64,000 bases of DNA, taken from NCBI GenBank assembly GCA_964389525.1, contig CAYMEX010000001.1, positions 248,001 to 312,000 of the forward strand. The letters are read 5' to 3'. The notes beneath the pieces are model-generated. The model saw only the letters and a list, made by a program, of their open reading frames with translations. It was not told where the DNA came from and did not search any database. Both the position numbers and the translations under genes were made by a program. This DNA is from JAFLTL01 sp964389525. GTDB lineage: Bacteria > Bacteroidota > Bacteroidia > Bacteroidales > Muribaculaceae. Shown in pieces: positions 7,914-16,610 of the stretch (position 1 is the first letter of the stretch; each line of letters starts with the position of its first letter).

Positions 7914-9131
7914 ATGATAAAAAAGTTCTTTACAAGTCATATGAGTCTGCCGGCAATGATGATGGTCATTGCCAGCGGACTTTTTTCGGTTTCCTGCGAA
8001 AAGGAAAAAATCGATACGCCTCCTGTCGTTTCTGAGCGTGCGGTTGTCGTGTATATGGTCGCTTCAAACTCGCTCGGTTCATATGATTTCGACATCAAGG
8101 ACATGAAGGAGATGCTTGCAGCGGCAAAGGCCGGCGATCTGAGAAGCGGGCGCCTTGTCGTGTACCGTCAGAGCTATGACGGTGTTCCCGTGCTTCAGGA
8201 GGTGACGGCCAACGGTCTTGACACGATCAAGCTCTATGACAACTCGATCTCGTCGCTTTCGATCGCAAGAATGCGCGGGGTTATAAATGATGTCAAGACA
8301 GCGCTTCCTGCAAAGGAGTATGGTATAATCCTCTGGAGTCATGGAAACGGATGGCTCAGAGCCGGAGCCGGTCATACGGGCGAGACTCCTATCGTCTCGG
8401 GACGTGCTTTCGGTCAGGAGGGTGGCATAGACAAGACAAACCGTTATATGGACACCGAGTCGCTGGCGTCGGCTCTGACGGGTCAGGATCTTGCTTTCGC
8501 ATATTTCGACTGCTGCTATATGGGCGGTATCGAGGTGCTGTATGACATGCGCAAGTCGGTGCCCCGTCTTGTGGCAAGTGTGGCTGAACTTCCTGCCGAG
8601 GGTATGCCTTATAATCTTACACTCCCGTACATCATGGCGCCTGAGAAAGCGGATCTTGAGGGAGCCGCCAAGGCAACGTTTGACTACTACAATTCAAGGA
8701 GCGGCGAGGACCGCACGTGCACGATGTCGGTCTACGACATGACTCAGGTCGACGGCCTGTCGGAGGCTCTGAAGGATCTCTATTCATGGCACCCGAAGAC
8801 TCCTGACGGTTTTACTCCTCAGAAGTTTATGACGGAAAAGAAGTGCTACTATTTCGATCTGCGGCACTACGTGGAGAATCTTGGTGCTCCGGATGGAGCT
8901 GACGCAACATCGCTGAGCGCGTTTGATGATGCAAAGCAGGCTGTGTATGACGCGATAGACAAGGTGGTGACCTATGGCGATGCCACTCCTTATCTCTGGG
9001 ATGAGCTCCGGGTATCGCATCATTGCGGCATATCGACCCAGTTTCTGACGTCGTCGACTGACGCTGACGCACGTGACTACAAGACGACGACCTGGTGGCG
9101 TGATATCGCCTACCGCCTTTTTGAGGACTGA
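7914..9131 (+). CDS. Clostripain-family (C11) cysteine peptidase lipoprotein
   Basis: A 405-residue protein with a lipobox ending at Cys28 (LFSVSC). The catalytic dyad is His143 in GIILWSHGNGW and Cys200/Cys201 in FAYFDCCYMGGIEVLYDM, the C11 clostripain arrangement. Clostripain-like enzymes usually cleave after basic residues, but specificity here is not readable. Similar exported C11 lipoproteins are widespread in gut Bacteroidales. It lies between fabD and the MscS gene, 32 nt from the latter. Confidence 0.88.
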   Translation: MIKKFFTSHMSLPAMMMVIASGLFSVSCEKEKIDTPPVVSERAVVVYMVASNSLGSYDFDIKDMKEMLAAAKAGDLRSGRLVVYRQSYDGVPVLQEVTANGLDTIKLYDNSISSLSIARMRGVINDVKTALPAKEYGIILWSHGNGWLRAGAGHTGETPIVSGRAFGQEGGIDKTNRYMDTESLASALTGQDLAFAYFDCCYMGGIEVLYDMRKSVPRLVASVAELPAEGMPYNLTLPYIMAPEKADLEGAAKATFDYYNSRSGEDRTCTMSVYDMTQVDGLSEALKDLYSWHPKTPDGFTPQKFMTEKKCYYFDLRHYVENLGAPDGADATSLSAFDDAKQAVYDAIDKVVTYGDATPYLWDELRVSHHCGISTQFLTSSTDADARDYKTTTWWRDIAYRLFED

Positions 9132-9163
9132 ATACACACATATTTAATCTAATACGAAGAACC

Positions 9164-10171
9164 ATGTTTCAACTATTTCCATCAACTACATCGGAGGCGG
9201 CTGACACGCTGCAGTCGTCGGGACGCACTCTCAAGGAGGGTCTGTCGCAACTCTCGCCTGACACAGTAGGTGACCTGATTAACAAAGTCGCTTCGGGCAC
9301 AGTGCAGCTTCTGATAAATCTGGCTATCGCGGCAGTAGTGTTTTATGCGGGGCGTTTTATCATCCGCAAGATCCACGCTATTGTTGCGGGCATACTTCTC
9401 CGCCGCAAGGTAGAGGCTTCGCTCACGACCTTTGTGCTATCGCTGATCAGGATTGTGCTGTATTTCCTGCTGATCGTGACGGTGATAGGTATTCTTGGTC
9501 TTGAAACGAGCTCGTTTATCGCGCTGTTTGCTTCGGCCGGTGTTGCGATCGGCATGGCACTGAGCGGAACTCTGCAGAATTTTGCTGGTGGAGTGCTTAT
9601 ACTTCTTCTGAAGCCCTACAGAATCGGCGACTATATCGAGGCGCAGGGCTATGCCGGTACTGTCAAGGAGATACAGATATTCTCAACACTTATCACGACT
9701 GCCGACAACAAGGTGATAATAATACCTAACGGCCCTCTTTCGACGTCGTCGATCAACAACTGGAGCCGTGAGAGGTATCGTCGCATAAGCTGGGATGTGG
9801 GTATCTCGTATGGCGACGATGTGGAGAAGGCGCGTAAGGCGATACTGGAGATGTTTGCTTCGGACGACCGTATCGTGAAGGGAATGATTGAAGACGATGA
9901 GATGGCACGCACGTTGTCGAAGGAGCTTCCCGAGGTGCTGAAGGCAAAGGTGAAAGACCGTATGGCAAAGGTAGACGGAAGCCCGGCGGTGGTCGTCTCG
10001 TCGCTTGGTGACTCTTCGGTCGTACTGACCGTGAGGGCGTGGGCTCTTACCGATAAATACTGGTCGGTGTTTTATGACTATAATGAGCGTTTCTATCGCG
10101 AACTGCCTGCCGCATCGGGTATATCATTCCCGTTCCCGCAGATGGATGTGCATCTGACGCAGGAGAAATAA
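9164..10171 (+). CDS. Small-conductance mechanosensitive channel (MscS family)
   Basis: A 335-residue inner-membrane channel releasing solutes on hypo-osmotic shock. Transmembrane segments lie at about residues 48-66 and 92-115, and the pore helix follows with the Gly/Ala-rich FASAGVAIGMALSGTLQNFAGG. The beta domain has YRIGDYIEAQGYAGTV and IIIPNGPLSTSSINNWS. The C-terminal cytoplasmic domain carries an extra charged stretch of about 35 residues (around 240-275, KGMIEDDEMARTLSKELPE) compared with E. coli MscS. Confidence 0.93.
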   Translation: MFQLFPSTTSEAADTLQSSGRTLKEGLSQLSPDTVGDLINKVASGTVQLLINLAIAAVVFYAGRFIIRKIHAIVAGILLRRKVEASLTTFVLSLIRIVLYFLLIVTVIGILGLETSSFIALFASAGVAIGMALSGTLQNFAGGVLILLLKPYRIGDYIEAQGYAGTVKEIQIFSTLITTADNKVIIIPNGPLSTSSINNWSRERYRRISWDVGISYGDDVEKARKAILEMFASDDRIVKGMIEDDEMARTLSKELPEVLKAKVKDRMAKVDGSPAVVVSSLGDSSVVLTVRAWALTDKYWSVFYDYNERFYRELPAASGISFPFPQMDVHLTQEK

Positions 10172-10221
10172 GAGTTTTTTTTTGAGGGCATCGCCTCTCT
10201 GAGGCTGAGGCGTGTGGGGTA

Positions 10222-10270
10222 GCTGCAATAGCTACAATAGCTACAATAGCTGTAATAGCTAATGTAGCTG
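10222..10270 (+). repeat. 9-nt tandem repeat, consensus GCTACAATA
   Basis: Five units of nine bases in a row (GCTGCAATA, GCTACAATA twice, GCTGTAATA, GCTAATGTA) plus a partial unit. They lie in the gap between the convergent MscS and YbhN-like genes. The TAGCT core recurs in gaps near 22190, 32440, 46820 and 46910. Confidence 0.85.
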
Positions 10271-10284
10271 CTTTTGTGAGTTCC

Positions 10285-11349
10285 TTAATATCGTGTGGGG
10301 GTGTGGCGGCGGTTGGAGAGGGCGATGGCTGAGAAGGTGAACAGGCCAAGGAGGATGAGTAGGAGGGTCTGCATGCCGAGGACAAGGTTGGCAAACGCGG
10401 TGGCGTTTATCCTGAATGTCTCTGCCGCCGCTTCGGTCATTGCCAGCGGGGCGTAGACGGTGAGGCCGAATATCACTGCTATCTGCCAGGGTCCGATGCC
10501 TCCGTTGGATGGTATGCCCATTGCGATCGACGAGAGGCAGAAGCATACGAGCACGGCTACAACGCCGTGGTTGTGTATGATGTCGGCGGTGAATGGAAAT
10601 GCGAAAAATGCGACGTAGAGCTGCATGAAGTAGCATCCCCACAACGCGACGGTGAGTAGAAGCCAACGGCCGCGTCCTTTCATGCGGGTGACGACGGCAA
10701 AGCCTTGCCACAGCTCGCGGATGGCTTTGCGGATGCTGAGTATGGTCTTGTTGCCGGTGGTCATCGTCAGTAATCGCCAGATGACGATGACGAGTATGAT
10801 GCCGACTCCCCATATCCAAGGTGAGGTGCACAGACCAACGATGCTCCGGTAGACTTCGGGATAGCGTGTGAGGAAGGAGATGAGCGCCGGCGCGGCTGCT
10901 ACAAACGTGATGAGTGAGATTGTGAGCACGGTGACGGTGTCGGCGAGTCGGTCGGCGACCATCGATCCAAGTACGGTCGTGAATGGGGCTTTCTGACGTG
11001 TGGCGATATAGCCTGTGCGCCATATCTCGCCGAGCCGCGGAAAGACAAGGTTGACGGCGTAGGTGCCGAAGATACTCAGTACTATCCACTTGAGCGGCGG
11101 GAATATGTCGAGCGCATTAAGCTGTATCTGCCAGCGCATGGCTCTGACGACGTGCGAAAGAATGCTTATGGCAAGTCCGAGGCCGATCCACCAGAAGTTG
11201 CAGTCGTGGCGTATGACTTCCATCATTGCATGAAAGTCGACACCTGTGAACAACACATAGCAAAGCCCGACGGTGATTGCCGCCGGGATTACTATTTTCA
11301 TAATTCTGACGAGAACGCGGCGACTGCCGTGGTCTTTCGCTTGTGTCAT
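10285..11349 (-). CDS. YbhN/AglD-like flippase-domain membrane protein
   Basis: A 354-residue integral membrane protein of the lysylphosphatidylglycerol synthase transmembrane (UPF0104) family. About eight hydrophobic segments are visible, with the family signatures RAMRWQIQLNAL, FGTYAVNLVFPRLGEIWRTGYIATRQ and PSNGGIGPWQIAVIFGL. Family members lack a catalytic domain and are thought to move lipid-linked substrates; the substrate here is unknown. The ATG overlaps the glgB stop by four bases (ATGA), so it is translated with glgB. Confidence 0.85.
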   Translation of the reverse strand: MTQAKDHGSRRVLVRIMKIVIPAAITVGLCYVLFTGVDFHAMMEVIRHDCNFWWIGLGLAISILSHVVRAMRWQIQLNALDIFPPLKWIVLSIFGTYAVNLVFPRLGEIWRTGYIATRQKAPFTTVLGSMVADRLADTVTVLTISLITFVAAAPALISFLTRYPEVYRSIVGLCTSPWIWGVGIILVIVIWRLLTMTTGNKTILSIRKAIRELWQGFAVVTRMKGRGRWLLLTVALWGCYFMQLYVAFFAFPFTADIIHNHGVVAVLVCFCLSSIAMGIPSNGGIGPWQIAVIFGLTVYAPLAMTEAAAETFRINATAFANLVLGMQTLLLILLGLFTFSAIALSNRRHTPTRY

Positions 11350-13442
11350 TTTGTCTTGCTTTTTTTGGCGGTCGCTACACGGGGGCGCTCTTTTTTACGG
11401 AGTACCATTGCCGAGCGTGCGGGTATGTAGAGTTTGAGCCATTCTTTGCCGGTGGGGGCGTAGAGGGGGTCGCGGAGTGTGAAGTGTGTGACGGTCTCGT
11501 CGATGTTGCCGAATCCGCCGAACCGTGGATTGTCGGAGGAGAGGACAAGCTCGTACTCGCCTTTTGGCGCAAGGAATCCGTAGCCGGAGAATGATTTTGC
11601 CGGATTGAAGTTGAACACGAAGACGAGGTCGCCGCGGCGGAATGCAAGTATCTGGTCGTCGTCTTTTTCCCAAAGTTTCTCGACGGGAAGCGCCTGGAAG
11701 TTGTGTGTGGCCGATACAAGGCTTATCATTGCGTTGTCCCAGTCGTTGAGGTAGCAGTACTGCAGGTCGTCGCGGTCGACAAGGCTCCACTGGCGGCGTG
11801 CATATTTGTAGCCCCATCCGTTGCCTTCGCGGGGGAAGTCGATCCACTCGGGATGTCCGAACTCATTGCCCATGAAGTTGAGGTAGCCTCCGTTGATTGT
11901 GGCGAGCGTGACAAGGCGTATCATCTTGTGCAGTGCTATGCCTCGCGCGACGTTCATGTTGTCGTCGCCTTTTGTCATGTGCCAGTACATGTCGGAGTCG
12001 ATGAGCCTGAAAATGACTGTCTTGTCGCCAACGAGCGCCTGGTCGTGGCTCTCGACATATGAGATTGTCTTCTCGTCGGAGCGGCGGTTGGTGAGTTCCC
12101 AGAATATCGATGTGGGATGCCAGTCTTCGTCTTTTTTCTCTTTGAGGGTCTTGATCCAGTAGTCGGGTATGCCCATTGCCATGCGGTAGTCGAATCCTAT
12201 GCCACCGTCGGAGACAGGAACGGCAAGGCCTGGCATCCCGCTCATCTCCTCGGCGATTGTAATCGCATGCGGGTTGATGGCGTGTATGAGTTTGTTGGCA
12301 AGTGTGAGGTATGTGATGGCGTTGGTGTCCTGCGCGCCGTTGTAGTAGTCGGCGTAGGATCCGAATGCCTGTCCGAGCCCGTGGTTGTAGTAGAGCATGG
12401 ATGTGACTCCGTCGAAGCGGAAACCGTCGAAACGAAACTCCTCGAGCCAGTATTTGCAGTTGGAGAGGAGGAAGTGGAGGACTTCGTTCTTGCCGTAGTC
12501 AAAGCAGAGCGAGTCCCATGCCGGATGTTCGCGTCGTCCGTCGCCGTAGAAGTAGAGATCGCGCGATCCGTCGAGGCGTCCGAGTCCCTCGACTTCGTTC
12601 TTGACAGCATGTGAGTGGACTATGTCCATGATGACGGCGATGCCGAGCTGATGCGCACGGTCGATGAGGCTGCGCAGGTCGTCGGCTGTTCCGAACCGCG
12701 ATGATGGCGCGAAGAAACTTGACACGTGGTATCCGAATGATCCGTAGTAGGGATGCTCCTGAATGGCCATGATCTGTATGGCGTTGTAGCCGTCGGCCGC
12801 GATGCGCGGCAGTATGAGGTCGCGGAACTCGGCGTAGGTGCCTATGCCTTCCCGCTCCTGTGCCATGCCTATATGGCACTCGTAGATGAGCAGCGGACGT
12901 GTGTCGGGTACGAAATCTTCAGTCTCCCAGTGATAATCCACGGTGTCGTCGACAACTTCGGCCGAGAAAATGTGTGTGACAGGATCCTGGACGACGCGGG
13001 TGGCATATGCCGGTATGCGCTCTCCGGCGCCTCCGTCCCAGCGGACGAGCATCTTGTATTTCTGGCCCGGACGAATGACGCCGTCGGGGATGTCGATTTC
13101 CCACACGCCGTTGTCGATGCGGTGCATGGCGAATGTGTCGGTTTCTTTCCAGTCTGAAAAGTCTCCGATCAGGTGTATGGCTGTGGCGTTTGGCGCCCAT
13201 TCCCGAAATTTCCAGCATCCGGCCTGCGGGTCGCGGTGCAGTCCGAAGTATCGGTGAGCGTTGGCAAAGTCGGATAATGACCTCACTCCTTTACGGGGGC
13301 GTCCGCCGAGAAGTTTTATCTCTTTGTCGACCGCGTCGTGATGACGTCCGTTTATGGCTTCGGCATATGGCTGCAGCCAAGGGTCGTTTTTGATGAGTGC
13401 GAGCTGCCTGGCAGATCTTGATGTGAATTTCGGATTTTTCAT
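11346..13442 (-). CDS. glgB: 1,4-alpha-glucan branching enzyme
   Basis: Introduces alpha-1,6 branches into glycogen. Of about 698 residues, an N-terminal CBM48 domain (FREWAPNATAIHLIGDFSDW) precedes the GH13 barrel. Active-site motifs are DIVHSHAV, GFRFDGVTSM (nucleophile Asp), ITIAEEMSGMPG (general acid Glu) and YVESHDQA. The ATG at 13442 is chosen over a TTG at 13454 that overlaps the thiL stop; the TTG start would add four residues. No glgA or glgC is nearby. Confidence 0.94.
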   Translation of the reverse strand: MKNPKFTSRSARQLALIKNDPWLQPYAEAINGRHHDAVDKEIKLLGGRPRKGVRSLSDFANAHRYFGLHRDPQAGCWKFREWAPNATAIHLIGDFSDWKETDTFAMHRIDNGVWEIDIPDGVIRPGQKYKMLVRWDGGAGERIPAYATRVVQDPVTHIFSAEVVDDTVDYHWETEDFVPDTRPLLIYECHIGMAQEREGIGTYAEFRDLILPRIAADGYNAIQIMAIQEHPYYGSFGYHVSSFFAPSSRFGTADDLRSLIDRAHQLGIAVIMDIVHSHAVKNEVEGLGRLDGSRDLYFYGDGRREHPAWDSLCFDYGKNEVLHFLLSNCKYWLEEFRFDGFRFDGVTSMLYYNHGLGQAFGSYADYYNGAQDTNAITYLTLANKLIHAINPHAITIAEEMSGMPGLAVPVSDGGIGFDYRMAMGIPDYWIKTLKEKKDEDWHPTSIFWELTNRRSDEKTISYVESHDQALVGDKTVIFRLIDSDMYWHMTKGDDNMNVARGIALHKMIRLVTLATINGGYLNFMGNEFGHPEWIDFPREGNGWGYKYARRQWSLVDRDDLQYCYLNDWDNAMISLVSATHNFQALPVEKLWEKDDDQILAFRRGDLVFVFNFNPAKSFSGYGFLAPKGEYELVLSSDNPRFGGFGNIDETVTHFTLRDPLYAPTGKEWLKLYIPARSAMVLRKKERPRVATAKKSKTK

Positions 13443-13450
13443 AATGTCAG

Positions 13451-14518
13451 TCAAGAATTAGAGGATGTGCCGGCGTTTTCGGCAAGCGGATTCCATCCCT
13501 GGGCTTTGAGAGTTATTTCGTTTCCGTCGCGTGTGATCATTGCGCATCCGAGGTCGGGGCGTGTGATATGACCAATGACAGCAATCCCCGGTATTTTTGT
13601 GATGCGTTCGTGATCGTGCAGCGGCACAGTGAAGAGCAGTTCGTAGTCTTCGCCGCCGTTGAGAGCCGCCGTGACGAGGTTCATGCCAAGTTCCTCGGCC
13701 ATGATGGCTGTCTGGTAGTCGATGGGTATGCGGTCTTCGTAGATGCGGCAACCGGTGCCTGAAGCCTTGCATATATGCAACAACTCAGATGATAGACCGT
13801 CGGATATATCCATCATCGATGTCGGTTTTATGCCGGCTTTGGCGAGGGCCTCGACGATGTCGCGGCGTGGCTCGGGTTTGAGCTGCCGTTCGACAAGGTA
13901 TTCCTTTCCGGCGAAATCGGGCTGGAAGTCTTTTTGTCCGGCCGATGCGACTTTCTCTCGTTCAAGAAGCTGCAGACCCATATAGGCGGCTCCGAGGTCG
14001 CCGCTGACACAGATAAGGTCGGTGTCGTGTGCTCCGGAGCGATAGACGATTTTATCGGGGTCGGCGTCGCCTATGGCCGTGACGCTAATGACGAGTCCCT
14101 GCCGCGAGGAAGTGGTGTCGCCACCAACAAGATCGACTCCATAGACGCTGCATGCGAGCTTGATGCCCTCATACAGCTGCTCGATATGCTCTACGGCGAA
14201 GCGGCGCGAGATGCCGAGCGACACGGTGATCTGTCGCGGCGTACCGTTCATGGCGTAGATATCGCTCAGGTTTACTGCGACGGCTTTGTAGCCGAGGTGT
14301 TTCAGCGGAACATAGGTGAGGTCGAAGTGTACGCCTTCGAGAAGGAGATCGGTGGAAACGAGCAGGTCTGTGTCGCGATAGCGCATGACGGCGCAATCGT
14401 CGCCTACGCCTTTTAGTGTGGCCGCGTTGGCGTGTTGTGGCGGGAGGTCGGCCGTGAGTCGGTCGATCAGCCCAAATTCGCCAAGCGAACTGATTTCAGT
14501 CAGTCGGGGAGTTTCCAT
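13451..14518 (-). CDS. thiL: Thiamine-monophosphate kinase
   Basis: Phosphorylates thiamine monophosphate to thiamine pyrophosphate. A 355-residue PurM-like ATPase with GEFGLIDRL at the N-terminus, VGDDCAVMR, LVSTDLLLEGVHFD, VAVNLSDIYAMNGTPRQ, DLVGGDTTSSR, and the C-terminal SMMDISDGLSSEL and NGGEDYELLF motifs. It lies between pnp and glgB in the sppA run. No TPP riboswitch was seen upstream. Confidence 0.95.
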   Translation of the reverse strand: METPRLTEISSLGEFGLIDRLTADLPPQHANAATLKGVGDDCAVMRYRDTDLLVSTDLLLEGVHFDLTYVPLKHLGYKAVAVNLSDIYAMNGTPRQITVSLGISRRFAVEHIEQLYEGIKLACSVYGVDLVGGDTTSSRQGLVISVTAIGDADPDKIVYRSGAHDTDLICVSGDLGAAYMGLQLLEREKVASAGQKDFQPDFAGKEYLVERQLKPEPRRDIVEALAKAGIKPTSMMDISDGLSSELLHICKASGTGCRIYEDRIPIDYQTAIMAEELGMNLVTAALNGGEDYELLFTVPLHDHERITKIPGIAVIGHITRPDLGCAMITRDGNEITLKAQGWNPLAENAGTSSNS

Positions 14519-14598
14519 ATGCTGTAGAATGGAATTGTAGTTTCAGTGGTGGAGAGGAGACAGTGTGTTGTGACAAACGGGGCGGTGGCACCGTGTGA

Positions 14599-15414
14599 TC
14601 AGCCAAGCGCAACGAGTGCCTTTATGAGCTGCATCATGCGTGGCTGTGCGCCCTGTGCGGCGATCTGCACTTCCTCGTGGGTTGGCACTTCGGTGATGTC
14701 TTTGCCGCCGAGATCGGTGATGACCGAGACGCCGAACACCTCCATGCCGGCGTGATTTGCGACAATGACTTCGGGTACGGTCGACATGCCTACGGCGTCG
14801 CCTCCGATTATGCGGAAGTACTCGTATTCGGCCGGAGTCTCGAACGTGGGTCCCGGTGTGCCGACATATACTCCGCTCATAAGGCGGAAGTCGTTTTTAG
14901 CAGCGTAGTCAAACGCAGCCTCGCACAGACGTTTGCTATAGGCCTGTGTCATTGCGGGGAAGCGTGGTCCGAGCTCGTTGTAGTTGCGTCCGCGCAGCGG
15001 GTTCTCGGGGAAGAGGTTGATATGGTCGGTGATGACCATGATGTCGCCCACACGAAACTCCTTATTCATGCCACCGGCCGCGTTGCTTACGTAAAGACGC
15101 TTGATGCCGAGAGCCTTGAAAACGCGGACAGGAAAAGTGACCTGCTTCATGTCGTAGCCCTCGTAGTAGTGGAAGCGTCCCTGCATGGCGAGAACGGGTA
15201 CCTCGCCGAGGCGTCCGAAGATGAGGTTGCCGCTATGGCCTTCGACCGTTGAGACGGGGAAGTTGGGTATTTCGGTGTAGGGGATGTATGTCTTGTCGTC
15301 GATGTGGTCTACCAGAGCACCGAGTCCGGTGCCGAGTATAATCGCAGTCTCGGGCATCGATGCCGATACGCGTGAGCGTATATAGGCGGCGGTCTGATTT
15401 ATTTTTTCGATCAT
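14599..15414 (-). CDS. Purine-nucleoside phosphorylase (PNP-I, trimeric type)
   Basis: Splits inosine and guanosine with phosphate in purine salvage. The 271-residue protein has ILGTGLGALVDHI (phosphate loop), GHSGNLIFGRL, MQGRFHYYEGY, NAAGGMNKEFRVGDIMVITDHINLF, GPTFETPAEY and DAVGMSTVPEVIVANH. Overall pattern matches the PunA/mammalian-like trimeric family. It lies between lpxK and thiL with about 80 nt on each side. Confidence 0.94.
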   Translation of the reverse strand: MIEKINQTAAYIRSRVSASMPETAIILGTGLGALVDHIDDKTYIPYTEIPNFPVSTVEGHSGNLIFGRLGEVPVLAMQGRFHYYEGYDMKQVTFPVRVFKALGIKRLYVSNAAGGMNKEFRVGDIMVITDHINLFPENPLRGRNYNELGPRFPAMTQAYSKRLCEAAFDYAAKNDFRLMSGVYVGTPGPTFETPAEYEYFRIIGGDAVGMSTVPEVIVANHAGMEVFGVSVITDLGGKDITEVPTHEEVQIAAQGAQPRMMQLIKALVALG

Positions 15415-15484
15415 TGTATATATCTTGTTATATGGTTGTGAGGTTGTATGAAAAACGAATACCGGGTGGTTACGGTTGACCCTG

Positions 15485-16597
15485 TCAAGTGAGCTGTTGG
15501 GCTATTCCTGCTCTTAAAATGAGTTTTTCAAGGTCGGAACTAAATGACTGTGAGCGTCCTTCGTCCATCTTGACTTTGATGGGTATGTAGAATGTCGCGT
15601 GCTTCAGCTCGGGCGGGTAATACGGGTTGTTTGCGATGCGCACGGCGTCTTTTTCGGTTGTGACGATAATCTTGCGTCCTGAACCGGGAAGCTGGCTGTA
15701 GAGGTTTGAAATGGCCTCGAGATCGCGCCGCTGGAAGTTGTGGTGGTCGGGGAATGATTTAAGTTTCACCTTGGCTTTGTGCCGGCGAAGCCATTTTGCG
15801 AACGGCCGCGGATGGGCAATGCCCGCCAGTGCAAGTATCGAGTCGTTGTCGTTGAGCCATGCCATGCGGGGGATGTCGTTGAAATCGACGTCGTCGGGGA
15901 ACACGGGCGACAACTCGCCGTAGACGTAGGAGGAGAAGTAGAGTTTCTGATAGGCGATGAGCTTAAGTCTGTCTTTGAACAGGCGGTATTCGAGCGGACG
16001 GATATCGGGCGGACATTTTGTCACCACAACCATGTCGGCGCGGTAGATCGACGAAAAGGGCTCGCGCAAACGCCCGAGGGGCAGGAGCTTGTCGTAGAAT
16101 GCCGGGCGGTTGAACTCGGTGAGTACGATCGATACGGTAGGCTTGACGTAGCGGTGCTGAAAAGCGTCGTCGAGAACGATGAGGTCGATCTTCGGATTGA
16201 TGGAGAGGAGTTTCTGTATGCCTTGCGTGCGGCTCTCGCAGACAGCCACGGGAACCTTGCCGTCGAATTTGTGATATATCTGGTATGGCTCGTCGCCGAT
16301 GTCGAAAGGCGATGAACGTCTTGAGGCCAGCACAAAGCCGGACGTGTTGCGCTTGTAACCGCGTGAGACGACCGCCACGTTGTATTTGTGGCGCATGATG
16401 TCGACTACAAACTCGGTGTGCGGTGTCTTGCCTGTGCCTCCGACGGCAATGTTGCCGACGACGATGACGGGAACGCCGAATGTCTGCTGTTTCAGTATGC
16501 CCCATTTAAACAGCTGATTGCGCGTAGCTGTGACGGCTCCGTAGATCCATGAGATGGGTCGGAGCGTCAGGTTGGCGACAATGGGGTTGATAGACAT
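15485..16597 (-). CDS. lpxK: Tetraacyldisaccharide 4'-kinase
   Basis: Phosphorylates the lipid A disaccharide precursor at the inner membrane. The open frame extends upstream into sppA, but the ATG at 16597 (MSINPIVANLTLRPISWIYG) is the natural start and gives 370 residues. The P-loop VVGNIAVGGTGKTP lies near residues 43-56, followed by VAVVSRGYKRNTSGFV, DIGDEPYQIYHKF, LIVLDDAFQHRYVKP and IIVTTEKDAVR, all typical of LpxK. The start lies 13 nt past the sppA stop. Confidence 0.94.
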   Translation of the reverse strand: MSINPIVANLTLRPISWIYGAVTATRNQLFKWGILKQQTFGVPVIVVGNIAVGGTGKTPHTEFVVDIMRHKYNVAVVSRGYKRNTSGFVLASRRSSPFDIGDEPYQIYHKFDGKVPVAVCESRTQGIQKLLSINPKIDLIVLDDAFQHRYVKPTVSIVLTEFNRPAFYDKLLPLGRLREPFSSIYRADMVVVTKCPPDIRPLEYRLFKDRLKLIAYQKLYFSSYVYGELSPVFPDDVDFNDIPRMAWLNDNDSILALAGIAHPRPFAKWLRRHKAKVKLKSFPDHHNFQRRDLEAISNLYSQLPGSGRKIIVTTEKDAVRIANNPYYPPELKHATFYIPIKVKMDEGRSQSFSSDLEKLILRAGIAQQLT

Positions 16598-16610
16598 GAA
16601 ACGTAGGGCT

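Noticed and set aside
10176..10186. T-run after the MscS gene as a terminator
   Set aside because: No stem precedes the run of T on the plus strand.
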